DNA from: JAKFVC01 sp040386595
Lineage (GTDB): Bacteria > Planctomycetota > Planctomycetia > Planctomycetales > Planctomycetaceae
Reading direction: 5' to 3'
Assembly (NCBI GenBank): GCA_040386595.1
Contig: JAZKFE010000003.1
Coordinates: 83,208-147,207, forward strand
Length of the DNA stretch: 64,000 bases
The notes under the pieces are model-generated. The model saw nothing but the letters and a program-made list of their open reading frames with translations. It made no database searches and had not been told where the DNA came from. The position numbers were made by a program, and so were the translations under genes. Below, piece after piece: positions 35,012 to 43,818 of this stretch (its first letter is position 1; every line of letters begins with the position of its first letter).

Positions 35012-36562
35012 CGACGAAGGTATCGCTTTCGGCGGCAGAGGCATATTTCCGACAAAGCCTCCTCCACCACCTCCACCACCTCCACCTTCAAAGCCACCGC
35101 CGCCGCCTTCAAAGCCACCGCCGCCGCCTTCATTGTCACCAAAACCTTCACTGTCACTTAAAACGACTGTTTCAGACTTCGCAGCATCGGGAACCAGCTT
35201 GGCACCTGAAATACCGGGGAGGCTCAAAGGGTCATTGGATGAGAGCTCAACGACAACTCCAGCAGAAGCGTTGAGAGGCACGATTGAACTCTCAGCAGTA
35301 GCAAGTCCGTCGACAATCGCAGCCATCACCCCTTGCAGACTTTCCGCGGGTGGAATCACAATAAAACGATCCCGGCCGCCACAAACGCGTAAGGCCTCAT
35401 TTTCACTCGCCAGTCTTTGAATCACCTTTCCTAGCAGAACGTGCGGCGACTGGTCTGATAGCGGCAAAGAGATACTGTACTGCTTCACGGGGATCCGAAT
35501 TTGCTTCGCTGCGAATAGACACTTCATCAAGGAATCGTGCCCGTTAAACCCCCCGGCCTCCCCTCCATCTGGTAGTTGAAGTCCGGCATTAGGATCAAGC
35601 GGTTCCTGGCTATCGGCTATCGCAGAATCTAACAACGAAACATCGATCAGCGATCGCACAATCGCCACGGCACCAGCCGGTGGTGTGGAGATGACGAAGG
35701 CATCCCTCGACGTAGCCAGCCGGATTTCCGGATGCCCTTGCGACAGCGNNNNNNNNNNAATGGCCGTGGCGATTGTCTCTAACGGTACCTCTTGCACAAT
35801 CGGCAGCGTAATTTCATGACCGCCAAACCGGATGGACATATTAAATGACTGTGCTAACGCGTCCCTCACAGTAGCTGCGATCTGGTCGGCCGACGGCTTA
35901 CTTCGCTCCTCTTCGAAAGGCGGATCAAGCTCAGGAACAACAGGCGGAAAATTGCCCTCAGCAATCGCCGCTTTGTTGACGACTTTTTCTAGCACAACTT
36001 CCACGCTGTTATCCTTGGCTTGGAAAAACGAGGGAAGTAAATCCGGATTGGGGTTGTGCTGCAGCGAGATGGAACTGAGACGAATACGATCCCCGAGTGA
36101 TGAATCCGTACTAGCGCTCTCCCATTGATATGTGGCAGTCCCCTGGAAGGGCTCTCTTGGTTTCGGGCCTGGTTGACCAGTAAAAGTCATCTGAGGTGGA
36201 GTCTTCGATAGATCCAGCTCCATGCTCAACTTGAGTTCGCGAACCACACGATTCCGAATGTTTAAGTTGCCTCGACTCTGTAGCTTGAGTAATCCCTGGT
36301 CTTTAATCGGCTGACCGCGCACGATGCATTGCGCGACGCGCCATTCTCCCTCCAGTCGCTGGTACTCGGCTTCAGCAACTAATTCTGCCGCTTTTTCTGC
36401 CGCCAACTTCGCCGCCGCGACTGCTTGAGTCGCCGCGACACTCGCAGGAGTTTGTTTTAGCTGAAGGCGGTCAGCTGCCACCACCTTCCCGAACCGAGCG
36501 GTCAGCAGGAGAGCGGTAAACCCCATCGCTAATAACAACACGACCAGTAAAAATCGCTTCAT
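35009..36562 (-). CDS. Large multidomain secreted protein, N-terminal part
   Basis: Starts with a signal peptide or anchor (MKRFLLVVLLLAMGFTALLL) at 36562, sharing ATGA with the kinase stop. Then come an Ala-rich helix, a TIGR03067-like domain (LEGEWRVAQCIVRGQPI), a DPLSLPG/secretin-like alpha-beta region broken by ten N at 35749-35758, and a Gly-rich tail (FEGGGGGFEGGGG). In the printed frame it runs out-of-frame to a stop at 34922. The intact protein would be about 2,000 residues. Surface or envelope location is inferred. The role is unknown, but the sigma/kinase operon suggests regulated expression. Confidence 0.65.
35749..35758. other. 10-N assembly gap
   Basis: Ten N inside the N-terminal part of the large gene. 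Both sides read in the same frame only if the true gap length leaves remainder 1 on division by 3. A single missing base would give a continuous strand (ATAIALSQGH), but this cannot be decided from the sequence. Confidence 0.9.
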
Positions 36563-38091
36563 GGCTTGGATTCCATGTCTGTTGATGGAGTTGACGGGAG
36601 ATTTGATTCAGGCGACACCGGGGCTGAAGACCGATCCCACAAACGACCGACACGCGACTCAAAGGGTGCGGCATCGCGGTCTAGTTCACGAAGTTCTTGT
36701 GCGGTGGCATTCCACTCGGGGATTGCAGCGGCCGAGGGTGATGATCGCACTGTTGATTCATTAGGACGGGCCACTTCGGACTGTAACGGGACAGCAGGGT
36801 TCAGGAACCGAAACACAAACAACAACAGTGCGACTGACACTGCTCCCAACCCCATGGCCCCCAGCGTCCAACGTTTCCGCCGCAACCACTTCAGCCAGGC
36901 TTTCCGCCGCATCGGAAGACAGTAATCGGGCAGTGTGGCGGCAGCGGGTTGTTGCACATGTGCCAGGCATTGCTCAAACAAGGCCGCAACATCCAGCGCA
37001 GAACCGAAACGTTGCGACGGCTGCTTGGCCAGCAATTTTTCAATTAGCGAGATCAACCAGGAAGGAATACCAGGGTTGATCTCACGAATCGCCCGGGGGC
37101 GTGAATCGGTAATCCGTCGCAGGATTCCATAGGTGGATTCGGCTCGAAACGGAGACCGCCCCGTCGCCATCGTGTAGAGCACGCTCCCTAAACTAAAGAG
37201 ATCCGACCGAGCATCGACCGCATCACCCCGGGCTTGCTCGGGAGACATGTATTGTGGCGTGCCGGCAATCACCCCCGTGCGTGTGATGCTGGCGTCATCA
37301 ATCGCCCGAGCCAGACCGAAATCGGTCAACATGGCTCGGTCAACTCCTTTTTCCAACAGGATATTGGCTGGCTTGACGTCGCGATGCACGATTCCCTGCG
37401 CGTGGGCGGCCGCCAACCCCTGAGCCGTCTGCAAGCCGATCCGCAAAATGTCCACTAACTCTAGTGCCCCTTGCCGTACGATGCGATCATGTAACGATTC
37501 ACAAGCGAGAAATGGCATCACCAGGAACGGCAGTTTGCCCGTCGAATGAACGGTCAGAATGGGAACGACATTGGGATGCATGATAGCCGCTGTGGCCTGC
37601 GCTTCGCGGGAAAACCGCTGGCGGGCCGAGCCGCTCACTGCCAGATGCGGAGCCAGCACCTTCACCGCGACGAGTCGCTTCAGTTCCGGCTGATACCCCT
37701 TCAAAACGACGCCCATGCCCCCCCGGCCGATGACCTCCAGAATGTCGATATCGCCGATCCGACCAATGGCCCCTGGTGCCGATGAGGGTTCAAGAAAGTC
37801 GACCGCAAAATCGACAGCCGCGTCCTCGTCTGCAGCAACTTCTCGCTCCGCCGAACGATCCAGACGCTGCAAATCGTGCTCACCACCTTGCGACGATTCC
37901 AGCTCATGCCGTAAGGCCTGGCGAACTTTATCCCAATCATTTTGCTGTCCCGCCAGTCGCTCGAGTTCACGCTGACAGGCGACACATTCCGCCAGATGGA
38001 GAGTCAGTGATTCTTCCTGCTGTTCGCTGAGACGGTCGCTCAGCGACAATCGCAATAGCTCAGAATCACAGCTAATTCGGTTCAACGACAT
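36559..38091 (-). CDS. Ser/Thr protein kinase with N-terminal zinc finger
   Basis: 510 residues. A zf-HC2-type finger (His32, Cys36, Cys39 in LHLAECVACQREL), as in anti-sigma factors, is joined to a Hanks-type kinase: glycine loop IGRGGMGVVLKG at 121-132, Lys144 in VAVKVL, HRDVKPAN at 236-243, DFG at 257-259 and SPEQARGD. A membrane helix (about 413-435) precedes a periplasmic Pro/Ser-rich tail. It probably holds and releases the sigma factor encoded upstream, and phosphorylates partners. Its stop overlaps the next start (ATGA). Confidence 0.9.
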   Translation of the reverse strand: MSLNRISCDSELLRLSLSDRLSEQQEESLTLHLAECVACQRELERLAGQQNDWDKVRQALRHELESSQGGEHDLQRLDRSAEREVAADEDAAVDFAVDFLEPSSAPGAIGRIGDIDILEVIGRGGMGVVLKGYQPELKRLVAVKVLAPHLAVSGSARQRFSREAQATAAIMHPNVVPILTVHSTGKLPFLVMPFLACESLHDRIVRQGALELVDILRIGLQTAQGLAAAHAQGIVHRDVKPANILLEKGVDRAMLTDFGLARAIDDASITRTGVIAGTPQYMSPEQARGDAVDARSDLFSLGSVLYTMATGRSPFRAESTYGILRRITDSRPRAIREINPGIPSWLISLIEKLLAKQPSQRFGSALDVAALFEQCLAHVQQPAAATLPDYCLPMRRKAWLKWLRRKRWTLGAMGLGAVSVALLLFVFRFLNPAVPLQSEVARPNESTVRSSPSAAAIPEWNATAQELRELDRDAAPFESRVGRLWDRSSAPVSPESNLPSTPSTDMESKP

Positions 38092-38178
38092 GCGGTTGAC
38101 CTAAATTTTAAAACCAATTGTGATATTGTGAGACAGTCTGGAAGCATAGAGATATGCTCCCAGACAACCTGATAGGAT

Positions 38179-38760
38179 TTAAAGAACTTCGTCGATCTTC
38201 TCGCGAATCCGGGCAAAGATTCGACTGCGCGACATATAGATACTGCCCGCGGACACGCCAATCTCCGCGGCCGCGTCGGCGACCGACTTCCCTTCGACCT
38301 GCGTGGCCCAGAAGGCTTTCCAGGATGATTCACGGAATTCCCCACGTACTTGCTCGGCGGCCCAGACGATCAGTTCGTGTTCGTATTGTCCGTCCTGCCG
38401 TTCGTGATCTGCAAGATCGGGTTCCCGTTCCATCTGTTGCAAGAATTCGGTCCCTCCCTGGCCACTGATCTGCCGCCGTTCGCGAATCAAATACTTCAAA
38501 GCCACATTCCGCGCCACGCGACTCAGCCAGCGGCGAAACGACGCCTCGCGTCCGTCGGGCTTCCAGCCTTCGACCGTTTTGGCGATTGCCATCAGCAGTT
38601 GCTGCGTGACGTCCGAGACATGCCGTTCGGGGGTGCCTCGGCGGCGTACCAGCTGGATCAGGAAGGGCTCATAGGCGCACAAGAACTCCGCCCAGGCCAG
38701 CTCGTTTCGCTGGTCGGTCAGCTTGATGATCAAACTTGGACGTGTTTCTGGTTGACGCAT
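38179..38760 (-). CDS. ECF-like RNA polymerase sigma factor
   Basis: 193 residues. Region 2 is visible as AWAEFLCAYEPFLIQLVRRRG and DVTQQLLMAIAKTVEGWKPD, then FRRWLSRVARNVALKYLIRERR. Region 4 appears as FWATQVEGKSVADAAAEIGVSAGSIYMSRSRI. It fits the planctomycete ECF group linked to protein kinases. It lies 87 bases upstream of the kinase gene. I infer the sigma, kinase and large secreted protein genes are one operon. Confidence 0.9.
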   Translation of the reverse strand: MRQPETRPSLIIKLTDQRNELAWAEFLCAYEPFLIQLVRRRGTPERHVSDVTQQLLMAIAKTVEGWKPDGREASFRRWLSRVARNVALKYLIRERRQISGQGGTEFLQQMEREPDLADHERQDGQYEHELIVWAAEQVRGEFRESSWKAFWATQVEGKSVADAAAEIGVSAGSIYMSRSRIFARIREKIDEVL

Positions 38761-39060
38761 GAATCCTCACTATAAGACTTAGTCCCAGTATCCGTCGAAT
38801 TCTAACGCGGAAAAAAGAAATTTTGGAAAATGATTCCGAGGCCGGGAAAAGTGACCTCATCAACCGCGTTTTGAAGAGCAAAAAAGCATTTTCGCTGCGA
38901 TTCACAGACAATTCGCGATTCGTCTGAAGAGACTCGCCGCTCAAATGCCTCGGCCGGGGACTCTTCTGCTCGCCAATTGACGCTGGTTGGTACGGGGACT
39001 AGGATCGAAAGCGCTGGCTTTTTTGAATTGTTGAGTTGCCCCTTGCTCCAGGAGTTTCCT
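38761..39060. other. Intergenic between divergent genes
   Basis: 300 bases between the sigma factor (reverse) and the lipoprotein gene (forward). Only AGGAG at 39050-39054, the ribosome site of the lipoprotein gene, was assigned. No gene or strong promoter boxes recognised. Confidence 0.4.
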
Positions 39061-39493
39061 TTGAGTTGGTTTCGTGTTTTGCGCCGGTCCTTGCTGGTAG
39101 TCGCCTTCGTCTTCGTCTGTGGTTGTGGCGGCAAAGATCCCTATGAGCGACATGCAATAAGCGGGATCGTCAGCCTGGATGGCGAACCACTGGCCACCGG
39201 CAACATCACATTCTTTCCGGAGGCCTCAGGCGCCGTAGCGACGGGAGGAACGATTCAGGACGGCGAGTTTACCATCCCCAAGGATCAAGGACTTCCTACC
39301 GGGAAGTACAAAGTTTCCATTACGGCAACCACCACCAAAGGCCCGGTTCCCACAGATCCCAATGAGCTGATGGCCAACCCCCCAAGAGGTCATCTCGCTG
39401 ATCCCCAAGATTTACAACTCCGAGACTACGTTGGCCGCCGAAGTGAGCGAGTCGCCAGAGAACTCATTTACGTTTGATTTGCTATCGAAATGA
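39061..39493 (+). pseudogene. Carboxypeptidase-regulatory-like lipoprotein, frameshifted
   Basis: Starts at TTG 39061 with AGGAG 6 bases upstream. A lipobox (VFVCGC) ends the signal, followed by the small beta domain common in planctomycetes (ISGIVSLDGEPLATGNITFF, a GEFTI strand, LPTGKYKVSITA). In the printed frame it ends ELIYV at 39477. Removing one C from the C6 run at 39378-39383 gives the family ending SLIPKIYNSETTLAAEVSE then SFTFDLL and a stop at 39491-39493. So this is a one-base frameshift, either a sequencing error or a real recent lesion. The corrected protein is about 143 residues. Confidence 0.75.
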
Positions 39494-39848
39494 TCGCTCG
39501 CACCGCCCCGGTTGAGCCCCGAGATGAGGGCTCCCGGTGGCTGGCAGCGTACCAGGAACATGCGTGAACACCAGCTATTTCTAATATTTCTTCACATTCC
39601 CTTCACGAATTCTTCACACTCTGCCTCTAAGCTCTCTGACGCGACCCCACCTGAGCGACATGAATTGCTCCGTAGTCAATTTGACACGAATGGTGCTCGA
39701 CGATCATGAGGGCGACTGCGTGGAACGCAGCCTCATCGAGAGGTTCGCTGGCCTCAACAATTGAGGTGCGCGTTTTACGGCCGAGAGAGCGGACTTAACG
39801 TCCATGGATCGCTCATCTGCCGGCAGTATTCTCTAGCAGATAGTCATT
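39494..39848. other. Intergenic leader with a hairpin
   Basis: 355 bases upstream of the DUF1559 gene with no coding frame supported. TTGACA occurs at 39681-39686. An interrupted hairpin at 39706-39736 (CTGCGT-GGA-ACGCAG, flanked by ATGAG / CTCAT) lies downstream of it and would be in a long 5' leader. Confidence 0.45.
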
Positions 39849-40819
39849 ATGCCCAGTTGTGTTTCATCACTGCCTGTTTCCAGTTCCAAGCGTCCGTATC
39901 GTGGATTCACCCTGATTGAGTTGCTCGTCGTCATTGCGATCATCGCCATCTTGATTGCGTTGTTGCTGCCAGCCGTCCAGCAAGCTCGAGAGGCAGCGCG
40001 GCGAACCCAATGCAAAAACAACCTCAGGCAACTTGGCCTGGCCATGCAGAACTATCATGACGTCGCGAATCGATTGCCGATTGGCGTCATGCGGGCCAAT
40101 TACATTAACGGCTCCACGCAAGTCGCCATAACAGTCAGTGGATATACTTGGTTCCGCCGGATTCTGCCCTATATCGAACAAGGGACGATCTACAACGCCT
40201 GGAACCAGAATGCCAACTACTACAGCGTCGATCCTAATCGCTCGCTGAGCCAGAAATTGATCCCGATGATGCGTTGCCCTAGCGATACCCCGGCCGCATT
40301 CTTTAACGAGATTCCTCAATACAACTACCTGGTTAACGTCGGCAATACTAACATTGGCAAGGGTTCGGTGAACGGTGTGGCTTACTCGGCGGGGCCGTTC
40401 GATTTCTCGTCTACCATTGAAGGCAAAGCCATTTCCCTCGCGCAGATTACCGACGGAACGTCGAACACGATCATGATGGGGGAATCCCGAGTTGGAACAG
40501 TCTCCACCGATTACCGTGGTTTGCTGCAATATGGCATGTCCGCCAGCTTGACCGGCAATTTGCCCCCCAATACTCCGATTGCGGANNNNNNNNNNACTTG
40601 GTCCCAAACTGCGGGAGCACTCCTGATATGCCCTGCGCCGTGGGATCCACAACGACTTGGAACCACCAGATTTCGATGCGCAGCCGCCATACCGGTGGCG
40701 CCCATACGCTGCTCTGTGATGGCTCGGTGAAGTTCCTCAGCAATAACGTCAATCTTGATGCAATCCGCGCTCTGAGCACCATGGCTGGCGGCGAAGTCCC
40801 CGCGTCACTGTTTGATTAA
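39849..40819 (+). CDS. DUF1559 protein with prepilin-type N-terminus
   Basis: Prepilin cleavage/methylation motif GFTLIELLVVIAIIAIL at residues 19-33, then a membrane helix and the DUF1559 body (QQAREAARRTQCKNNLRQLGLAMQNYHD, IEQGTIYNAWNQN, DGTSNTIMMGESR). Ten N at 40586-40595 break the frame. Joining the flanks with one shared base (A) gives IADLVPNCGSTPDMPC and continues through HTLLCDGSVKFLSNN to a TAA at 40817-40819, the family's normal ending. The gene is therefore intact. These proteins are assumed to be type IV pilin-like exported proteins. Confidence 0.85.
40586..40595. other. 10-N assembly gap
   Basis: Ten N inside the DUF1559 gene. The flanking contig ends appear to overlap by one base and nothing is missing. 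Confidence 0.9.
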
Positions 40820-41008
40820 GCCCAGTCAGCCGCCGAGATGTGTGGATCGCCCAAAATCAGAAATAGCCCTTGTGACGTGGCGGTCCACACATGCTTAACC
40901 CGAATGACCTCGTGGCGAATCGATGTTGGCGATAACATGCCAGAAGGATGACTGTTATCGCTGCTAGAGCGGAAAACCGCTCGAACATCTGCTGTTGAGG
41001 TGTGATTC

Positions 41009-41458
41009 ATGTCTGCCGCTGCTGAACTCTTTCTTCAAGCCGCAATCGACGAGGCCCGGAAGGGACTCTCCGAAGGGGGCATTCCGATCGGTTCCGTTCT
41101 GGTCATCGATGGCCAGATTGTCGGCCGAGGACACAATCGCCGAGTCCAACGGGGGAGTGCCATCCTGCACGCCGAAATGGATGCCATCGAGAACGCCGGG
41201 AGACTGACCTCCAGCGATTATCGTCGAGCAATCCTGTACTCCACACTCTCGCCGTGCGATATGTGCTCGGGAACGGCTCTGCTGTACCGCATTCCCCGAA
41301 TCGTGATTGGAGAAAACCGCACATTCCGCGGCCCCGAAGACTACGTACGATCGCGCGGCGTCAATGTCGAGGTTGTCGATAATCAAGAGTGCGTACAACT
41401 GATGGCAGACTTCATCCGCTCTAAGCCAAATCTCTGGAACGAAGATATTGGCGTGTAG
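41009..41458 (+). CDS. Cytosine/nucleoside deaminase
   Basis: 149 residues of the zinc-dependent cytidine-deaminase superfamily. HAEMD at 54-58 (ligand His54, catalytic Glu56) and PCDMC at 82-86 (Cys83, Cys86) are intact. The C-terminal half (IVIGENRTFRGPEDYVRSRG then VEVVDNQECVQLM) resembles the yeast Fcy1 type of free cytosine deaminase rather than TadA. Likely role is deamination of cytosine or a related base for salvage. Monocistronic here. Confidence 0.85.
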   Translation: MSAAAELFLQAAIDEARKGLSEGGIPIGSVLVIDGQIVGRGHNRRVQRGSAILHAEMDAIENAGRLTSSDYRRAILYSTLSPCDMCSGTALLYRIPRIVIGENRTFRGPEDYVRSRGVNVEVVDNQECVQLMADFIRSKPNLWNEDIGV

Positions 41459-41514
41459 GCAGCATGTCACGGTGGGACAACGAGGAATCGAAATGCTAGT
41501 CCGCAAATAGAAAT

Positions 41515-41544
41515 CGCGGAGTTTTTTTTATTAAGAACTCCGCG
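41515..41544. terminator. Hairpin between converging genes
   Basis: A 9-base stem (CGCGGAGTT / AACTCCGCG) with a loop containing a T-run, between the converging deaminase and DUF3606 genes. It has no T-run after the stem, so terminator activity is uncertain. Confidence 0.4.
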
Positions 41545-41599
41545 AAGGACTAATTCTTGCGAACCGGACACAACAGAAGCAGCCGCACAAACCGCGGAT

Positions 41600-41773
41600 C
41601 TATTTTTTGAGGGCGTGTTGGACGGCCTTCGCCGACGACCCCACTTGCTGCACCGTTTCCTTCAGCTTCTCCGGTGAGACACCGAATTTCTTGGTCCAAT
41701 ATTGGATTTCCCAAGGCTCACTCGTGTTGATCCGCGATCGATCAGGCTGCCCGCGATTCTGTTTGCTGTCCAT
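41600..41773 (-). CDS. DUF3606 small protein
   Basis: 57 residues from the ATG at 41773, with GAGGAAAG upstream. It covers a full DUF3606 domain: DRSRINTSEPWEIQYWTKKF then GVSPEKLKETVQQVGSSAKAV. DUF3606 proteins are short, often DNA-adjacent or stress-linked, and of unknown function. It is the last of three overlapping or closely spaced micro-genes. Confidence 0.8.
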   Translation of the reverse strand: MDSKQNRGQPDRSRINTSEPWEIQYWTKKFGVSPEKLKETVQQVGSSAKAVQHALKK

Positions 41774-41792
41774 GATCTTTCCTCGACCTGTT

Positions 41793-41996
41793 TCACCAAT
41801 GCGTATCGTTGGCCGGGGCACGATCCCCCGGAGTACGCTCGTCGCGCTCACCTTCGCCATCTGGCCCCATCGTGTAGTCCGCAGCGGGCGGGCCGCACTT
41901 TTCGCGATCCTCAAAGGCTTTAGATTGACCGAGTTCCGCCTGCAGTAAGGCGGGTGGCGGCAAGGTTGCGCGATCCGGTTCATGGCGTCGGGACAT
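41793..41996 (-). CDS. Small hydrophilic hypothetical protein
   Basis: 67 residues from the ATG at 41996 with AGGGAGG 9 bases upstream. It is rich in Glu, Asp, Arg and Pro (for example FEDREKCGPPAADYTMGPDG), probably disordered. It overlaps the preceding gene by 17 bases and ends 19 bases before the DUF3606 gene. Family not recognised. Confidence 0.6.
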   Translation of the reverse strand: MSRRHEPDRATLPPPALLQAELGQSKAFEDREKCGPPAADYTMGPDGEGERDERTPGDRAPANDTHW

Positions 41997-42201
41997 GATC
42001 ATCCTCCCTTTGCTGAGACTGAGATTCGACGGGATCGTTGATCGCGGCATTCTCTCCGGGATCGTCGAATTCGTCCTGCGCCTCTTGGGCGGGCGTCGAC
42101 TGAGTCGTTCCACCATCGATCGGACTGGTACCGTCGTCGTATCGAGGTACGTCGATCTCTTCTTGTTCGCCAAGATTTAGACTGCGATTGGGACCGTTCA
42201 T
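41980..42201 (-). CDS. Small acidic hypothetical protein
   Basis: 73 residues from the ATG at 42201, preceded by GGAGAG. Strongly acidic and low in hydrophobics (QEEIDVPRYDDGTS, EAQDEFDDPGENAAIND), so likely disordered. It is the first of the three micro-genes. Function unknown. Confidence 0.6.
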   Translation of the reverse strand: MNGPNRSLNLGEQEEIDVPRYDDGTSPIDGGTTQSTPAQEAQDEFDDPGENAAINDPVESQSQQREDDHVPTP

Positions 42202-42467
42202 GATCTCTCCTTGGAAAGTAGGAGACCCGCACCTTTATTTTACCTCGCTAAAAAACCGAAAACAGACCAATCACCAAGGCCGCCAACTTTTGCCGAACAA
42301 CGCCCCTGTCGGTAGAGGCAAGACGGATCCCCTGTAGGCTTGAAACGGGGCATTGGCTACACTGTCTCTGCTGTCATTGGCCCTGGCTCTGACATTCGAC
42401 CGCAACCTACTGTCGCATCTACTGATTGCCACCACATCTGCTGCCTGAATGAATGCATGAGGACTGA

Positions 42468-43760
42468 ATGGCTACCAAGAAGGCACCATTACTTCCCCCG
42501 TCTGCGGAAACTCGAGAGGCGTTGCTGCAGATCATCCGCAGCAGTCAGGAACCGCTGGCGGCCAAGGCTTTGGCAACGCTCCTGGCGGATGCGCATACGG
42601 TTTCAGAGGCCCAGTTGACGCCTCTACTTGAAGAGCTCGCAACGACGGGCGTCTTGCAAAAATATTCTGCAGCCAAAGGTAAGCCGCGCTATTGGGATCG
42701 GGATTTGCGAACGCTCGCACGGGCGTCAATCCTGCAGGCCATTCAGACTGCATCAGCCCCCCTTACCGCCAAGGAATTAATCGGCAAAATTCTTCCGTTG
42801 AAGGTCTCCGAAGCAGAAGCGACAGAAATCCTGCAAGCGGAAGTCGCGGGGAAATCCCTGTTAATATTTCCACCAGCCAAAGCCACCGGCAAGCCGCTGT
42901 ATTGGGACCGCGATCTGCGAACATTGGGACGCACCGCGGTCCTCGAAGCCGCACAGCAAGCGGACGAGCCGTTCACCGCCAAAGACCTCACAGGACGGTT
43001 GAAGGCTCCGCTGAAGTTAGCCGAAGCAGACGTCGCGGCCGTCCTTGATGAATCGGTGGCGGCGGGGACCCTGCATCCCATTCCGGGCACGACGGCGAAA
43101 AGTAAACCACGCTTCTGGACACATGATGTTTTAGAACTCGGTTGCCGCGCCACACTGCGAGCCATCAACACGAAAGGGCCGCAGACTCTGGCCAATCTCA
43201 AAAAAGAGATGAAAGGGCTGAATGACAAACAAATCCAACACGTCATCAGCAGCCTGCAAGCCAAGAGCGAGATTGCTGTCCATCCGCCATTAGGTAGCAC
43301 CAAGCATGAAGTCTATGGAACGCGTCCCCCGGCCCCCGCACCGTACTTAAAGGACGTGGGAACACAATTAAATAAAGTCGTCACACTTCTAAAATCGGCA
43401 CGGGTGCCGGTCGAAGAACTGCGGCGAGTTCTGGTGCAGTTGCTCGAAGAAGCCGGAATTTCATTTGGCGGCAACTCGGTGCCAGCCAATAGCCTGCCAG
43501 CGGTTGATCTCGTCAGCCTAATAAAACGAATCGAGCCGGGTGCCGAACGTGGAGCACTCGTGGGAGCCCGTGACTTGCGACGGGTGGCGCAATTGGCCAA
43601 GCCAGACTTTGATCACGCCGTGCTCGAACTGGCACGGCAAGGGCAACTGTCATTGCATCGGCACGATTATGCGACCAGCCTCAGCCAGGTCGAGCGCGAC
43701 GAACTGGTGACGGACGGTGACGGAACGTTCTATGTGGGAATGGCGCTCAGGTCGCGTTGA
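42468..43760 (+). CDS. Protein of repeated winged-helix units
   Basis: 430 residues. At least three repeats of about 70 residues carry a shared seam: KPRYWDRDLRTLARASILQA, KPLYWDRDLRTLGRTAVLEA and KPRFWTHDVLELGCRATLRA (about 73, 143 and 213). Between seams lie helix-turn-helix-like stretches (PLTAKELIGKILPL, PFTAKDLTGRLKAP, PQTLANLKKEMKG), consistent with tandem winged helices. A separate C-terminal region (300-430) includes VPVEELRRVLVQLLEEAG. It ends 58 bases before the ATPase gene. It could be the DNA-binding or scaffold subunit of the module. Not a family I recognise by name. Confidence 0.7.
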   Translation: MATKKAPLLPPSAETREALLQIIRSSQEPLAAKALATLLADAHTVSEAQLTPLLEELATTGVLQKYSAAKGKPRYWDRDLRTLARASILQAIQTASAPLTAKELIGKILPLKVSEAEATEILQAEVAGKSLLIFPPAKATGKPLYWDRDLRTLGRTAVLEAAQQADEPFTAKDLTGRLKAPLKLAEADVAAVLDESVAAGTLHPIPGTTAKSKPRFWTHDVLELGCRATLRAINTKGPQTLANLKKEMKGLNDKQIQHVISSLQAKSEIAVHPPLGSTKHEVYGTRPPAPAPYLKDVGTQLNKVVTLLKSARVPVEELRRVLVQLLEEAGISFGGNSVPANSLPAVDLVSLIKRIEPGAERGALVGARDLRRVAQLAKPDFDHAVLELARQGQLSLHRHDYATSLSQVERDELVTDGDGTFYVGMALRSR

Positions 43761-43818
43761 GACCAAACAACATCGCGACGGAATTTGATGCGACGTATCA
43801 AGTAAGAAGGAGCTAACA

